Notes under the pieces: generated by a model | What the model was told of the DNA's origin: nothing | The model's input: the letters and a program-made list of their open reading frames with translations, nothing else | The model's database searches: none | NCBI GenBank assembly: GCA_963835935.1 | Contig: CAWIHK010000005.1 | Coordinates: 744,001-808,000, forward strand | Reading direction: 5' to 3' | DNA: 64,000 nt | Origin: CAWIHK01 sp963835935 | Lineage (GTDB): Bacteria; Bacteroidota; Ignavibacteria; UBA10030; CAVZMI01 | Shown here: one piece after another, positions 17,701-25,812 of the stretch | How the letters are laid out: every line of letters starts with the position of its first letter | Numbering within the stretch: the first letter of the stretch is position 1 | Program-made: the position numbers and the translations under genes

Positions 17701-17832
17701 GTGAATGAGAAAAAACAAGCAGGTTATTATCAAGTTGATTTGGATGCAAGTAAGCTGGCAAGTGGTATTTATATTTATCGTATTCAGGCCGGAGAATTTT
17801 CGTCAACAAAGAAGATGGTCCTAATGAAGTAG
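14758..17832 (+). CDS. T9SS-exported protein with fibronectin III and InlB-like repeats
   Basis: The 1024-residue protein has a signal peptide (ending about FSQVPT at residue 26). Two near-identical fibronectin III-like repeats cover about 37-118 and 119-198. Three tandem InlB_B2/'divergent B-repeat' units start near 203, 275 and 347 (YTLTVTA.NGTV, then TPATGYTFTGWSGDASG). More fibronectin-like segments and a fourth B-repeat near 582 follow. Residues about 652-935 form a compact domain I cannot assign (CGIYCSMDGLKTN, DIIMPYGYDQ, VVPCLGYNVHKNG), perhaps a TIM-barrel hydrolase. The T9SS sorting domain starts near 941 (QNYPNPFNPISTIK). The last 45 bases match the 868-residue gene. The gene arrived with the flanking direct repeats. 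Likely a surface adhesin or hydrolase. Confidence 0.85.
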   Translation: MNKIFRLLTTLVIILVFSSITFSQVPTIIENQAVAPPQTPTGFTAKPVSSTQVNLSWTAVSGATSYTTTGYDGTKHTGITGTTDSFTGQPSGSTITYYVTASNVGGTSGAASASAMTFPAVPTNFTATAVSSTQVNLSWKAVNGASSYTTTGYDGTKHTGITGTTDSFTGQPSGMTITYYVTANDAGGSSGAASASATTPPQTYTLTVTATNGTVAKNPNQTSYNSGTTVQLTATPATGYTFTGWSGDASGTTNPLTVTMNGNKNITANFTPIQYTLTVTAVNGTVVKNPNQTSYNSGTTVQLTATPATNYTFTGWSGDASGTTNPLTVTMNGNKNITANFTPIQYTLTVTAANGTVVKNPNQTSFNSGSTVQLTATPATGYTFTGWSGDASGTTNPLTVTMNGNKNITANFILNAPTGLIVTGATQTQIYLSWSAVPSATKYTVYQDGTSISVTNTNSDTAVVSCGTTHSYYVTAGNGSGWSGASNTVNGTAIPCNPTNFTATVISSTQINLSWNAVYGATSYKLIGYYGATIYTGPNTSYSDTVACGVGHIFYSVTASNAGGTSGADTASATPPPCIQTYTLTVNATNGTVVKSPDQTSYNSGTIVQLTATPATGYTFTGWNGDTSGTTNPITVTMNRNKNITANFFSPLIRCGIYCSMDGLKTNAISTYGPAGQGWSAIDLGWWFDGNDWANASSSGYNPKNAILCRDSAVAANYAGLEYEIYRADTNNAQWVLIDDGLTKWKVYGDGQLIQKTTMDSICLKAHRRSMQVAVAEDYTTVFNNNSTYLDTNWTFYQNVDIIMPYGYDQTPSELGNFYKYLQTKGKKVVPCLGYNVHKNGNIWSQKGQRSGDSAFIDTAQKYADDSIVFYYVEPELDFAIPGNWAAEWDSTGGLNQYLYSITLYLQGQNYMIRNFVMPNYRKGGILLSAELYSTIAKSFQLFQNYPNPFNPISTIKYQIPKDGLVKLKVYDILGREVAELVNEKKQAGYYQVDLDASKLASGIYIYRIQAGEFSSTKKMVLMK
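15366..15998 (+). repeat. Three tandem ~215-bp coding repeats
   Basis: Units begin near 15366, 15579 and 15795 and are almost identical at the nucleotide level (for example AATCCAAATCAGACAAGTT and CTCACTGTTACGATGAATGG recur). Each encodes one InlB-like B-repeat. The low divergence indicates recent expansion or gene conversion. Confidence 0.88.
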
Positions 17833-17858
17833 CAACAGCTGCAAATACCCCATCCATC

Positions 17859-17920
17859 AAACGCCTGATCGATTGGTCTACAGACCTCTACGAGCCGTAG
17901 GCCGTAGGGTCAGGCGTTTT
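17859..17920 (+). terminator. Terminator of the 1024-residue gene with an enlarged loop
   Basis: The stem AAACGCCTGA (17859-17868) / TCAGGCGTTT (17910-17919) and the T-run are kept from copy 1. The loop, however, has grown from 8 to about 40 bases by an insertion that itself folds. Function is probably retained. Confidence 0.7.
17876..17909. repeat. Short palindromic insertion in the terminator loop
   Basis: Relative to copy 1 there is a net gain of 33 bp containing GGTCT-AC-AGACC and CTACG-AGC-CGTAG. It shares the 10-mer GCCGTAGGCC with the palindromic element at 47220-47258 (reverse strand). Confidence 0.75.
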
Positions 17921-17979
17921 AATATAAACCATACTTTACGGCGCTATGATCAACGATTTTCTTTTGACGGGTTGAAATA

Positions 17980-18008
17980 TTGAACAAAGCTCAACTCTTT
18001 CGTATCTT
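17980..18008 (+). promoter_or_regulatory. Predicted promoter of the hut operon
   Basis: TTGAAC (17980-17985), 17-base spacer, TATCTT (18003-18008), 22 bases before the hutI ATG. The same pair is duplicated at 14214-14242. Confidence 0.55.
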
Positions 18009-18030
18009 CCTTTAATAAAAAAATCACTCT

Positions 18031-19275
18031 ATGAATCTCATCATCACAAATATCGGACAATTAGTTAGTGTCGCTTCTAACGGCGCTGCGGTAAAGATCG
18101 GCAGAGAAATGCGAGACATAGGTGTGATAGAAAATGCCGCAGTAATAATTGAAGACGGCATTATCACTTACGCCGGCCCCAAAGATAAAATGCCGCTTCC
18201 GAAAAAAGATATTGACATTCTCGATGCCGATGGCCGCGTAGCTCTTCCGGGATTTATCGACGCGCACACGCATGCATGTTTTTCCGGCGGGCGTGAAAAG
18301 GAATTTGCTCAACGATGCGAAGGAATTTCATATCAACAAATAGCCGAGCAAGGCGGCGGAATTTTAAATACCGTGCGATCGGTTCAGACATCAACTCGAA
18401 AAGAATTAAAGAAAAAAACCGACCATCACCTCGATAGCATGCTACGTCTCGGAACAACAACCGTTGAAATCAAATCCGGATACGGCCTAACGATGGAAGA
18501 TGAAGTGAAGATGCTCGAAGCAATCGATGATGTAAGAAAAGAACACTATTGTGATGTGGTGCCGACATTTTTACCTGCACATGCCGTTCCGCCTGAATTT
18601 TCCGGCAAGAAAGATGATTATATTCAGTTGGTTGTGGATAAAATGATTCCTTACGTGGCAAAGCGAAAACTTGCCGGAAGTTGTGATGTTTTTTGTGAGA
18701 GAGAATATTTTACGATTGAAGAAACAAAAAAAATCCTGACAACGGCTAAATCATTCGGGATGAAAATAAAAATACATGCGGAAGAACTCAGCAATACCGG
18801 AGGAGCCGAGCTTGGCGTAGAACTCGGCGCACTTTCCGTCGATCATCTCGAACATATTTCAGATCGTGGAATTGAATCTCTCGCCGCTTCTTCGACCGTT
18901 GCTGTGTTATTGCCCGGTGTTTCATTTTTTTTAAATCATGATTACGCGTCTGCGAGAAAACTCATCGATGCCGGCGCCGTAGTTGCACTCGCGACGGATT
19001 TCAACCCCGGATCGTGCATGTGCCGCTCCATGCCGATGATGATGTCCATTGCATGCACTCAGATGAGAATGACTCCTGAAGAAGCAATCACAGCATCGAC
19101 GTTAAATGCTGCTGCTGCGCTTGGGATGTCGCAAAATTATGGAAGTATCGAGGTAGGAAAGAAAGGTGATATTATTTTGTTTTCAATCCCAAATTACATT
19201 TACGTTCCATACCATTTTGGTGAGAATCACATCTGGCGTATGATTAAAAATGGAACCATTTTGGAATTCTCATGA
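18031..19275 (+). CDS. hutI: Imidazolonepropionase
   Basis: The 414-residue amidohydrolase converts 4-imidazolone-5-propionate to N-formimino-glutamate, the third step of histidine degradation. Metal-binding DAHTH is at 77-81, followed by CFSGGRE, KSGYGL, HAEELSN and ATDFNPGS, all in the expected order for HutI. Length is typical. The start is fixed by the duplicated copy at 14265 and a promoter 22 bases upstream. The stop overlaps the formimidoyltransferase gene start by 4 bases (ATGA), so the two are translationally coupled. hutH and hutU are not in the window. Confidence 0.96.
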   Translation: MNLIITNIGQLVSVASNGAAVKIGREMRDIGVIENAAVIIEDGIITYAGPKDKMPLPKKDIDILDADGRVALPGFIDAHTHACFSGGREKEFAQRCEGISYQQIAEQGGGILNTVRSVQTSTRKELKKKTDHHLDSMLRLGTTTVEIKSGYGLTMEDEVKMLEAIDDVRKEHYCDVVPTFLPAHAVPPEFSGKKDDYIQLVVDKMIPYVAKRKLAGSCDVFCEREYFTIEETKKILTTAKSFGMKIKIHAEELSNTGGAELGVELGALSVDHLEHISDRGIESLAASSTVAVLLPGVSFFLNHDYASARKLIDAGAVVALATDFNPGSCMCRSMPMMMSIACTQMRMTPEEAITASTLNAAAALGMSQNYGSIEVGKKGDIILFSIPNYIYVPYHFGENHIWRMIKNGTILEFS

Positions 19276-20300
19276 GCGTTCCAAGAATTGTCGAATGTGT
19301 CCCAAATTTCAGTGAAGGACGAAATAAAGATACGATTGATGCTTTTGCCGAGGCAATCAAATCCGTTGATGGCGTTAAACTCTTGAATATCGAACCGAAC
19401 GCGGATTATAACAGAACGGTTGTGACGTTTGTCGGAATACCGGAAGCAATCGGAGAAGCAGCATTTCGCGCCACGGTTGTAGCGGCACAGCGAATCGATA
19501 TGTCGACACACAAAGGTGAGCATCCGCGCATCGGCGCGGCCGATGTAGTTCCGTTCGTGCCGGTTTCGGATGTAACAATGGCAGAATGCGTAAACATTGC
19601 GAATCGATACGGTGAACGAGTTGCGAAGGAACTCGGCATCCCTGTTTATCTTTACGAAGAAGCGGCAACAAGAAACGAAAGAAAAAATCTTGCAACAATT
19701 CGAAAAGGAGAGTACGAAGGCTTGCCGGAAAAACTCAGGGATCCGGATTGGAAACCGGACTACGGCAGCGCAATCTTCAACGCAAAATCGGGAGCCACTG
19801 TGACGGGTGCTCGCACATTTCTGATCGCATATAACGTTAATTTGGATTCGAATAAACAATCACTCGCTCAAGAGATTGCACTTCGCATTCGTGAGAGCGG
19901 ACGTACGATTAGAGACGAAACCGGCCATCCGCTCAAAGATAGAAATGGAAAGGCATTGACAATTCCTGGCACTCTTAAAGCTGTAAAAGCGATGGGAGTT
20001 TTTTTGGAGGCACACAATATTTCACAAGTTTCCATCAACCTGACGAATTATAAAATCACACCTCCGCATGCAGCTTTTGAAGAAGTTTCTCGACAGGCTC
20101 AAAAGCTTGGTTCAAAAGTAACAGGCAGTGAGATCGTGGGATTGACCCCAAAGGAAGCCTTGCTTCTAGCCGGAAAATATTATTCAAAAGAACACGATTT
20201 ATCGGAAAATAAATACATCGACATCGCAATAGAAAAATTAGGATTAAATAAGCTCGTACCATTTGACCCTGAGAAAAAAATTATCGATTATATGTTATGA
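19272..20300 (+). CDS. ftcD: Glutamate formimidoyltransferase
   Basis: The 342-residue enzyme moves the formimino group of formiminoglutamate to tetrahydrofolate. The N-terminal signature VECVPNFSEGRN (7-18) and the HKGEHPRIGAADVVPF segment (about 78-93) are diagnostic. GARTFLIAYNVNL marks the second half. In animals this domain is fused to the cyclodeaminase; here the two are separate genes lying next to each other. It follows hutI with a 4-base overlap and comes just before the cyclodeaminase, so the three make a channel from imidazolonepropionate to methenyl-THF. Confidence 0.95.
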   Translation: MSVPRIVECVPNFSEGRNKDTIDAFAEAIKSVDGVKLLNIEPNADYNRTVVTFVGIPEAIGEAAFRATVVAAQRIDMSTHKGEHPRIGAADVVPFVPVSDVTMAECVNIANRYGERVAKELGIPVYLYEEAATRNERKNLATIRKGEYEGLPEKLRDPDWKPDYGSAIFNAKSGATVTGARTFLIAYNVNLDSNKQSLAQEIALRIRESGRTIRDETGHPLKDRNGKALTIPGTLKAVKAMGVFLEAHNISQVSINLTNYKITPPHAAFEEVSRQAQKLGSKVTGSEIVGLTPKEALLLAGKYYSKEHDLSENKYIDIAIEKLGLNKLVPFDPEKKIIDYML

Positions 20301-20333
20301 CTAACCGGCAACAATAGAAAAGGTGATGTGACT

Positions 20334-20960
20334 ATGTTGATTGAACAACGAATGACTCAATATTTAGATGAGCTAGCATCTAATTCTCCAGCTCCGGGTG
20401 GAGGAAGCGCAGCGGCTTTATGCGGCGCACTCGGATCCGCACTGACTTCGATGGTCAGCGCACTCACAGTCGGCAAGAAAAAATTTGAATCGGTTGAAGC
20501 CGAAATGCAAAAAATTGTGGATCAGGCCGACACACTCCGCGCCCAATTCACAGAATATGTAGACAAAGACACCGAGGCGTTCACCAAAGTCATGGAAGCC
20601 ACAAATCTTCCGAAAGAGACCGAACGGCAAAAAGCTCTTCGTTCAGCAGCGCTCCAAGCGGCAACGAAAGAAGCAGCAATGGTTCCCTTAACGGTTATGA
20701 AGCATTGTGTCGACGGGCTTGCGCTGACGAAGACTGTTGCAACCAAAGGCAATTCCAATGTCATAAGCGACGCAGGCGTAGCCGCGCTGATGTTTAGGGC
20801 TGCTTGCGATAGCGCCGCATTGAATGTGCAAATAAATCTTGTTGGAATTAAAGACACCGAATATGTGGGATGGACTTCGAAAGAGGTGGATTCGATTCAA
20901 CGGACTTGCGAAAAGATGAGCGCTGAAATCTTAGAGTTGGTAAAAAAACATCTTGGGTGA
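20334..20960 (+). CDS. fchA: Formiminotetrahydrofolate cyclodeaminase
   Basis: A 208-residue all-helical protein of the FTCD_C family. It releases ammonia from 5-formimino-THF to give 5,10-methenyl-THF. The SNSPAPGGGSAAALCGALG motif near 15-33 is the family signature. The start is taken as ATG 20334, 7 bases after AGGTGA; an in-frame GTG at 20328 is the alternative. It sits 27-33 bases after the formimidoyltransferase, the last gene of the hut operon. It converges with rsmE and no obvious terminator is seen in the 36-base gap. Confidence 0.94.
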   Translation: MLIEQRMTQYLDELASNSPAPGGGSAAALCGALGSALTSMVSALTVGKKKFESVEAEMQKIVDQADTLRAQFTEYVDKDTEAFTKVMEATNLPKETERQKALRSAALQAATKEAAMVPLTVMKHCVDGLALTKTVATKGNSNVISDAGVAALMFRAACDSAALNVQINLVGIKDTEYVGWTSKEVDSIQRTCEKMSAEILELVKKHLG

Positions 20961-20996
20961 TAGGTTATTATTTGTAAGGATGGCAAAATGACCGCA

Positions 20997-21713
20997 TTAT
21001 GCTTCCTGCAAAATCAACGTACTTCCGACCACAGCGGCAGTTTCACTTCGCAAACGTTTGGATCCAAGCGACATGGTGATAAACCCTGTTTTTTCGGCGC
21101 TGTCCACTTCTTCATCCGTGAATCCTCCTTCCGGCCCGATTAAAAGAAACACCTGAACGTCCTTATGACGCTCGGAATCCTGAACGACATTCTGCAGAGG
21201 CAGAGCAGATTTTTCGTGTGCAAGAAGTTTGAGTGAAAACTTTTGAGCGTACTTTAATACCTGCTCAAGCTCCATCACTTCTTTAATATCCGGCAAATAA
21301 TATCTGCACGATTGTTTTATAGCGGCAAGCGCAATACTATGCCATCGTTGCGTTTTTGCCGTTTGAGAAATAGTGCGCGACGATGTGACCGGAACAAACG
21401 CTCCGACTCCGATCTCAGTGCATTTTTCGATTGCAAATTCTATTCGTCCGGGATTCTTCAGCAAACTCAATCCTAAAGTCAAATGAAATGGAGGATGTTC
21501 TGCCTCTAGTTTTTTTTCTTGCACCTCAAGTTCCGTATGATCCTTAAAAATCCCACCCACTTTGGTTCGAAATAGTGTTCCTCGCCCATCGGTCGCCCAC
21601 ACTTCATCGCCGAGGCTGCAGCGCATCACCCGCATCAAGTGATGATGTTCATCACCCTGTAAAACGAGGTTCTTTGTTTTACAATTATTCGGTTGGACAT
21701 AAAACAGTTCCAT
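20997..21713 (-). CDS. rsmE: 16S rRNA (uracil-1498-N3)-methyltransferase
   Basis: The 238-residue SPOUT-class methyltransferase methylates U1498 of 16S rRNA. Features are a PUA-like N-terminus with GDEHHHLMRVMR near 20-31 and LGLSLLKNPGRIEFAIEKCTE in the middle. The knot region carries LLIGPEGGFTDEE (about 192-204) and LGSKRLRSETAA near the end. Length is normal. It lies 1 base downstream of the Omp85-like gene on the same strand and is probably co-transcribed with it. Confidence 0.95.
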   Translation of the reverse strand: MELFYVQPNNCKTKNLVLQGDEHHHLMRVMRCSLGDEVWATDGRGTLFRTKVGGIFKDHTELEVQEKKLEAEHPPFHLTLGLSLLKNPGRIEFAIEKCTEIGVGAFVPVTSSRTISQTAKTQRWHSIALAAIKQSCRYYLPDIKEVMELEQVLKYAQKFSLKLLAHEKSALPLQNVVQDSERHKDVQVFLLIGPEGGFTDEEVDSAEKTGFITMSLGSKRLRSETAAVVGSTLILQEA

Positions 21714-21714
21714 T

Positions 21715-23037
21715 TCAGAACGCAGCTCCTAAATCAATAATGATTTGCGATTTTCCTCGTTCATTAAATCCGATTTCAGTGCGAACAACATAACTATAAG
21801 CAAGCAAGAAGTGAAGTCCTGCACCATATCCGCGAATAAAATGGTTCATGGCGAGTTGTGTCTTCTGATACCATGCTTGACCTACGTCGGCGAATAAAGC
21901 GCCGACTATTCCGAATTTCCAAGTTGCAAATTGTTGAATTGGCATTTGCGGTGCATGAATAAACAACGGCTCGAATAATGGAATATGCAACTCGGTGCTG
22001 ATGCCTGTCGCCGATTCACCTTCCATGATTTCGCCATAATGTCCTCTGACGCGATTATCGTACCCAATATATTGGTGATCGTATACAGGAATTTCCCCGC
22101 CGCCGAATACAACATTGCCGAATCCTCGGACAGCAAAAGTCATGAAGGAAGTGAACGGAACAAACTGTCGCGCATCGATCATGAATCGCCAATAATCGAT
22201 TGGCGCAACGATTCCGTATCTCACCATTGTTATTGAGAGAAAAGATCCCATGCGAGGATATTCTCCCAGATCGCGTGTATCGTAAGTTGTGCCGGCTTGA
22301 AGCACGAAGTACCGATCCGTTCCTGCGGCGGTTAATGTTCGCTCAGGCATGTAATCGGAAACATGTAGAATGTTGTATGAAATTCCGGTCCAGACAAGCG
22401 TCGCAATACCATACCTTTTCCCCAACACTAAAGAACCGTTATAATAATTCTGGTCGTAATTCGTCGGGGAAGTTTGGATCATGAGGCTTTTATTTCTCAC
22501 TTTTTGATAAAAGAATTCCCCTTGCAGTTGATAATCGCCGTCGCCGTCGATTCTTGGATTCTTGTAACTTAAGTCGAGGAATGGATCATACCCAAGAGCG
22601 AACGCGCCATACAGTTGTTCATTCTGTCCCCGGAAGTTTTTATGAATTCCTCCGAGTCCATAATATAATTTATTCCAATCATGATCTTCAATACCGAAAA
22701 CAATCACAGGAAAAATGTACCATCGTTCGTCGACATTGATCAGTAGTATATCGCCGGAGCTGTCTGAAGGAACCTGAATGATATCGACTCGGTTGAATAG
22801 GCGAAGGCTGTAAATGCGTTCTTTATCGTATGCGATTGATTCGGGAGTTATGACTGAACCGATTCTCAGCGACATCTCCCGCGTGATCACAAAATCTTTT
22901 GTTAACTTATTACCTGTAATAATCACTTGTTTGACAATCCGGCCGGAGGTTTTAGAAGTATCATTTGTTGTCTCCTGTGTCTGACAGGCGAGTTGTGTAA
23001 GGAATGAAATAAAACAGAACAGGAAAACGAATCTCAT
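21715..23037 (-). CDS. Outer-membrane beta-barrel protein with POTRA domain (Omp85/BamA-like)
   Basis: Start ATG 23037 is chosen since it begins a signal peptide (MRFVFLFCFISFLTQLAC) and overlaps the upstream stop by one base. A further upstream start would run through the preceding gene. The 440-residue product has one POTRA-like unit (about 30-110: VKQVIITGNKLTKDFVI, LRIGSVITPESI, YSLRLFNRVDI). A surface-antigen-type barrel follows with alternating beta strands, ending in IIIDLGAAF with a terminal phenylalanine typical of barrel recognition. It is too short for BamA, so it is probably a single-POTRA accessory translocase (TamA/PlpD-like). Cargo unknown. Confidence 0.8.
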   Translation of the reverse strand: MRFVFLFCFISFLTQLACQTQETTNDTSKTSGRIVKQVIITGNKLTKDFVITREMSLRIGSVITPESIAYDKERIYSLRLFNRVDIIQVPSDSSGDILLINVDERWYIFPVIVFGIEDHDWNKLYYGLGGIHKNFRGQNEQLYGAFALGYDPFLDLSYKNPRIDGDGDYQLQGEFFYQKVRNKSLMIQTSPTNYDQNYYNGSLVLGKRYGIATLVWTGISYNILHVSDYMPERTLTAAGTDRYFVLQAGTTYDTRDLGEYPRMGSFLSITMVRYGIVAPIDYWRFMIDARQFVPFTSFMTFAVRGFGNVVFGGGEIPVYDHQYIGYDNRVRGHYGEIMEGESATGISTELHIPLFEPLFIHAPQMPIQQFATWKFGIVGALFADVGQAWYQKTQLAMNHFIRGYGAGLHFLLAYSYVVRTEIGFNERGKSQIIIDLGAAF

Positions 23038-23444
23038 TACATGATATTCCGATATTCGATTGCGATGCAGCGATCCATGATTACATTCATTCCAACAGAA
23101 TCCGCTCGCTGTGCTGCCTCTTCGTTGACAACGCCCAATTGAAACCAAATCGTATTGGCGCCGATCTGAATCGCCTCCTCGACAATTGGCATGACTTCAT
23201 CCGGATTCCTAAAAATATCAACGATGTCGATATGTTCCGGGATTGCTTTTAAAGACGGATAACATTTCAATCCGAACACTTCCTGATATGCCGGATTGAC
23301 CGCATAAACCTTATATTTTTTTGCGTTTAAAAACTGTGCAATCACACCGCTATCCCGGCCAGGTTTTGCCGAGGCACCGACAACTGCAATTGTTTTTGAA
23401 TGTTTCAGAATTTTTTTAATATCTGCTTCTTTCGATATTCTCAC
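23037..23444 (-). CDS. CoA-binding domain protein (YccU family)
   Basis: A 135-residue Rossmann-fold protein beginning with GTG (23444) behind a strong GGAGGGAGAGG site. IAVVGASAKPGRDSGVIAQFL (about 19-39) is the CoA/nucleotide-binding loop, with VYAVNPAYQEVFG and ANTIWFQLGVVNEEA further on. This matches YccU/CoA_binding_2. The family binds CoA but its physiological role is poorly defined. Its stop codon shares one base with the Omp85-like gene start. Confidence 0.88.
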   Translation of the reverse strand: MRISKEADIKKILKHSKTIAVVGASAKPGRDSGVIAQFLNAKKYKVYAVNPAYQEVFGLKCYPSLKAIPEHIDIVDIFRNPDEVMPIVEEAIQIGANTIWFQLGVVNEEAAQRADSVGMNVIMDRCIAIEYRNIM

Positions 23445-23531
23445 GAATCCCTCTCCCTCCTTGAATTTATGTGTCTATTATAATATTCTCGGATGATTAG
23501 GGATAGTACTGAACTCTATATTGTATTTTTT

Positions 23532-24977
23532 TTATTCCTTGTAACACACATTTACTTGCCGCGCCGCAAGTGCATCGTCCAATCGCCGGACAGGCGTTGA
23601 AAATGGTGCAGATGTGACGACATTAGGCTGTTGTGTTATTTCCTCATCAATTTTTAAAAGAGCCTCTGCAAAAGCATCAAGTGTTTCTTTCGTTTCGGTT
23701 TCTGTCGGCTCGATCATCAATGCTTCATGAACTATAAGTGGAAAATATGTAGTAGGCGCATGAAATCCATAATCAAGCAAACGCTTTGCTATATGCATTG
23801 CGTTTGCACCGCGAGTCTTTTGGCGATCGGCGGAGATTACAAACTCATGCATTATCGGTTCGTTGTAAGGGAGATCGAATGCCGCACGAAGTTTGCTCAG
23901 CAGATAATTCGCATTGATAATCGCATTCTCGGTATTCTTTTTCAAACCGTCACTGCCATGCATCCGAATATACGTATAAGCGCGCACCATCATCGCAATA
24001 TTTCCGTAAAAGGTGTGCACCTTTCCGATGGAATCAGGTACGTTCCAATCCATCTCGTACAGTTTACCACTTTGCCGGACAATTGGGACAGGGAGGAACG
24101 ATGCAAGTTTATCATTGACGACAACCGGTCCTGAACCGGGGCCGCCGCCGCCATGCGGCGTTGAAAATGTTTTATGCAAGTTGATGTGCATGCAATCGAA
24201 ACCAACATCGCCCGGCCGCACATAACCGATAAGCGCGTTAAGATTTGCACCATCCATGTACATCAGTCCGCCTGCTTCGTGGACAAGTCTACATATTTCC
24301 ACGACATCGCTTTCGAAGATGCCAAGTGTATTCGGATTTGTCAGCATCACTGCTGCAACATCGTCATCAAGATTGCGTTTAAGATTTTCAATATCAACAG
24401 TGCCGTGAGAATTCGATTTAATGCTGACAGCTTTATATCCTGCTATTGAAACACTTGCGGGATTTGTTCCATGCGCTGAATCGGGAACCAATATCTTTGT
24501 TCGTTGCCGGCCATGTTTCACATGATAAGCGCGGATGAGCATGATGCCGGTAAGTTCGCCATGAGCGCCGGCAGCCGGCTGCAATGAAATCGATGAAAAC
24601 CCTGTAATCTCTTTCAAATATTCACCGAGGCGGAACAATAATTCCAACATTCCCTGAACACTTCGTTCGGGTTGAAGCGGATGTAAATCGCGAAATGCCG
24701 GCATCGCCGCCGCGACTTCATTTACCTTCGGGTTGTATTTCATCGTACAGGAACCAAGCGGGTAAAAACCTTTGTCGATGTGATAATTCATTGTAGATAG
24801 GCGCGTATAATGCCGGACGGTTTCATTCTCACTAATCTCTGGTAGCCGCGCAGGTTCTTCCCGCAAAAGATGATTCGGGAGCAATTTTTCGATTTGTTTC
24901 GCCGGGACATCGAGCGGCGGAAGTGTGTAGCCTTTTCGTCCATGTTTACTAAGTTCAAAAATCAATTTTTCTGGCAT
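23532..24977 (-). CDS. gcvPB: Glycine dehydrogenase (decarboxylating) subunit 2
   Basis: The 481-residue PLP subunit of the split P-protein of the glycine cleavage system. The PLP lysine is in HINLHKTFSTPHGGGGPG (Lys269). GSCTMKYNPKVNE near 75-87 and DSAHGTNPAS near 166-175 are also conserved. The partner gcvPA normally lies just upstream but here the neighbour is rnc. gcvPA, gcvT and gcvH are not in the window. Methylene-THF produced by this system links with the folate chemistry of the hut genes only indirectly. Confidence 0.95.
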   Translation of the reverse strand: MPEKLIFELSKHGRKGYTLPPLDVPAKQIEKLLPNHLLREEPARLPEISENETVRHYTRLSTMNYHIDKGFYPLGSCTMKYNPKVNEVAAAMPAFRDLHPLQPERSVQGMLELLFRLGEYLKEITGFSSISLQPAAGAHGELTGIMLIRAYHVKHGRQRTKILVPDSAHGTNPASVSIAGYKAVSIKSNSHGTVDIENLKRNLDDDVAAVMLTNPNTLGIFESDVVEICRLVHEAGGLMYMDGANLNALIGYVRPGDVGFDCMHINLHKTFSTPHGGGGPGSGPVVVNDKLASFLPVPIVRQSGKLYEMDWNVPDSIGKVHTFYGNIAMMVRAYTYIRMHGSDGLKKNTENAIINANYLLSKLRAAFDLPYNEPIMHEFVISADRQKTRGANAMHIAKRLLDYGFHAPTTYFPLIVHEALMIEPTETETKETLDAFAEALLKIDEEITQQPNVVTSAPFSTPVRRLDDALAARQVNVCYKE

Positions 24978-25025
24978 TATAAACTCTATAATTATGAAGA
25001 AACAATTAATAGAAAAACAATGGAC

Positions 25026-25808
25026 TTAATTTTTCCGATAAAGTGTTTCAAGCCCTTCTTCCGCAGCTTGTTGTTCGGCTTCTTTTTTATTTTTCCCCGT
25101 GCCTCGGCCGATAGTTTCATCGTTGAGCATTACCTCGACAGTGAAAATCCGGTCATGATCTGGTCCTTCTTCTTTTACAATTCCGTAACGCGGAACACCG
25201 TAACCTCGTGCCTGCGCATATTCAAGAAGCATGCTTTTATAATTGTCGTCGGAAGTCGCCACTATTCCTTTATTGACCGCAGCAAGAACCTGGCGTTCGA
25301 CAAATTTCTTAGCTTCGTCGTAGGAGCTGTCGAGATAAATTGCAGCGATGATCGCTTCATACGCATCGGCAAGGATGGAATCGTTTCCTTTTTCCACAGC
25401 CTGTGCTGCGCTCGTGCTCACAAACATAAAACGCTGTAGGTCCAGCTCTCGGGAGTATGCCGTCAGCGCTTTACGATTCACTAAACGCGATCGGGTTTTA
25501 GTCAATTCTCCTTCCTCAGCGTGCGGATATTTGTCGAAAAGGTATTTCGCGACAATCATATTGAGAATTGAATCGCCGAGAAATTCGAGTCGCTCATTGG
25601 AATAACGGTGAAGAGATTTTGCAGGAGATTGAAGAAACGAACGGTGAAGAAGGGCTTCCAGAAAGAGTTCTTTCCGGTGAATTGAATAGTCGATTACTTT
25701 CTGGAAACCCTCGATGTCAAATGCTGCAAATCGTTCATCATGAAAAATATTATCCTCAAGAGGTTGAACATGTTTCACGAAGCCGATGATTTTTTGCAGC
25801 AGACTCAT
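25026..25808 (-). CDS. rnc: Ribonuclease III
   Basis: The 260-residue double-strand RNA endonuclease. The signature ERLEFLGDSIL (about 72-82) holds catalytic acidic residues, and DAYEAIIAAIYLD provides the second cluster. A C-terminal dsRNA-binding domain spans about 185-255 (YKSMLLEYAQARGYGVPRY ... GKNKKEAEQQAAEEGL). The start is set at ATG 25808, 4 bases after the fabF stop; a longer frame to 25847 would overlap fabF. The fabF-rnc order is common in bacteria. Confidence 0.94.
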   Translation of the reverse strand: MSLLQKIIGFVKHVQPLEDNIFHDERFAAFDIEGFQKVIDYSIHRKELFLEALLHRSFLQSPAKSLHRYSNERLEFLGDSILNMIVAKYLFDKYPHAEEGELTKTRSRLVNRKALTAYSRELDLQRFMFVSTSAAQAVEKGNDSILADAYEAIIAAIYLDSSYDEAKKFVERQVLAAVNKGIVATSDDNYKSMLLEYAQARGYGVPRYGIVKEEGPDHDRIFTVEVMLNDETIGRGTGKNKKEAEQQAAEEGLETLYRKN

Positions 25809-25812
25809 CTTT

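Larger units (their letters stand above)
17788..18094 (+). repeat. Direct repeat copy 2 flanking the inserted cassette
   Basis: The counterpart of 14055-14328, 307 bp long. It runs from the last codons of the 1024-residue T9SS gene through its terminator and the hutI promoter into the first codons of the intact hutI. The size difference is wholly explained by the 33-bp palindromic insertion at about 17876-17909. Confidence 0.92.

Noticed and set aside
19227..19859. Antisense open frame of about 210 residues over the formimidoyltransferase gene
   Set aside because: Shadow of a strongly conserved enzyme with no domain of its own.
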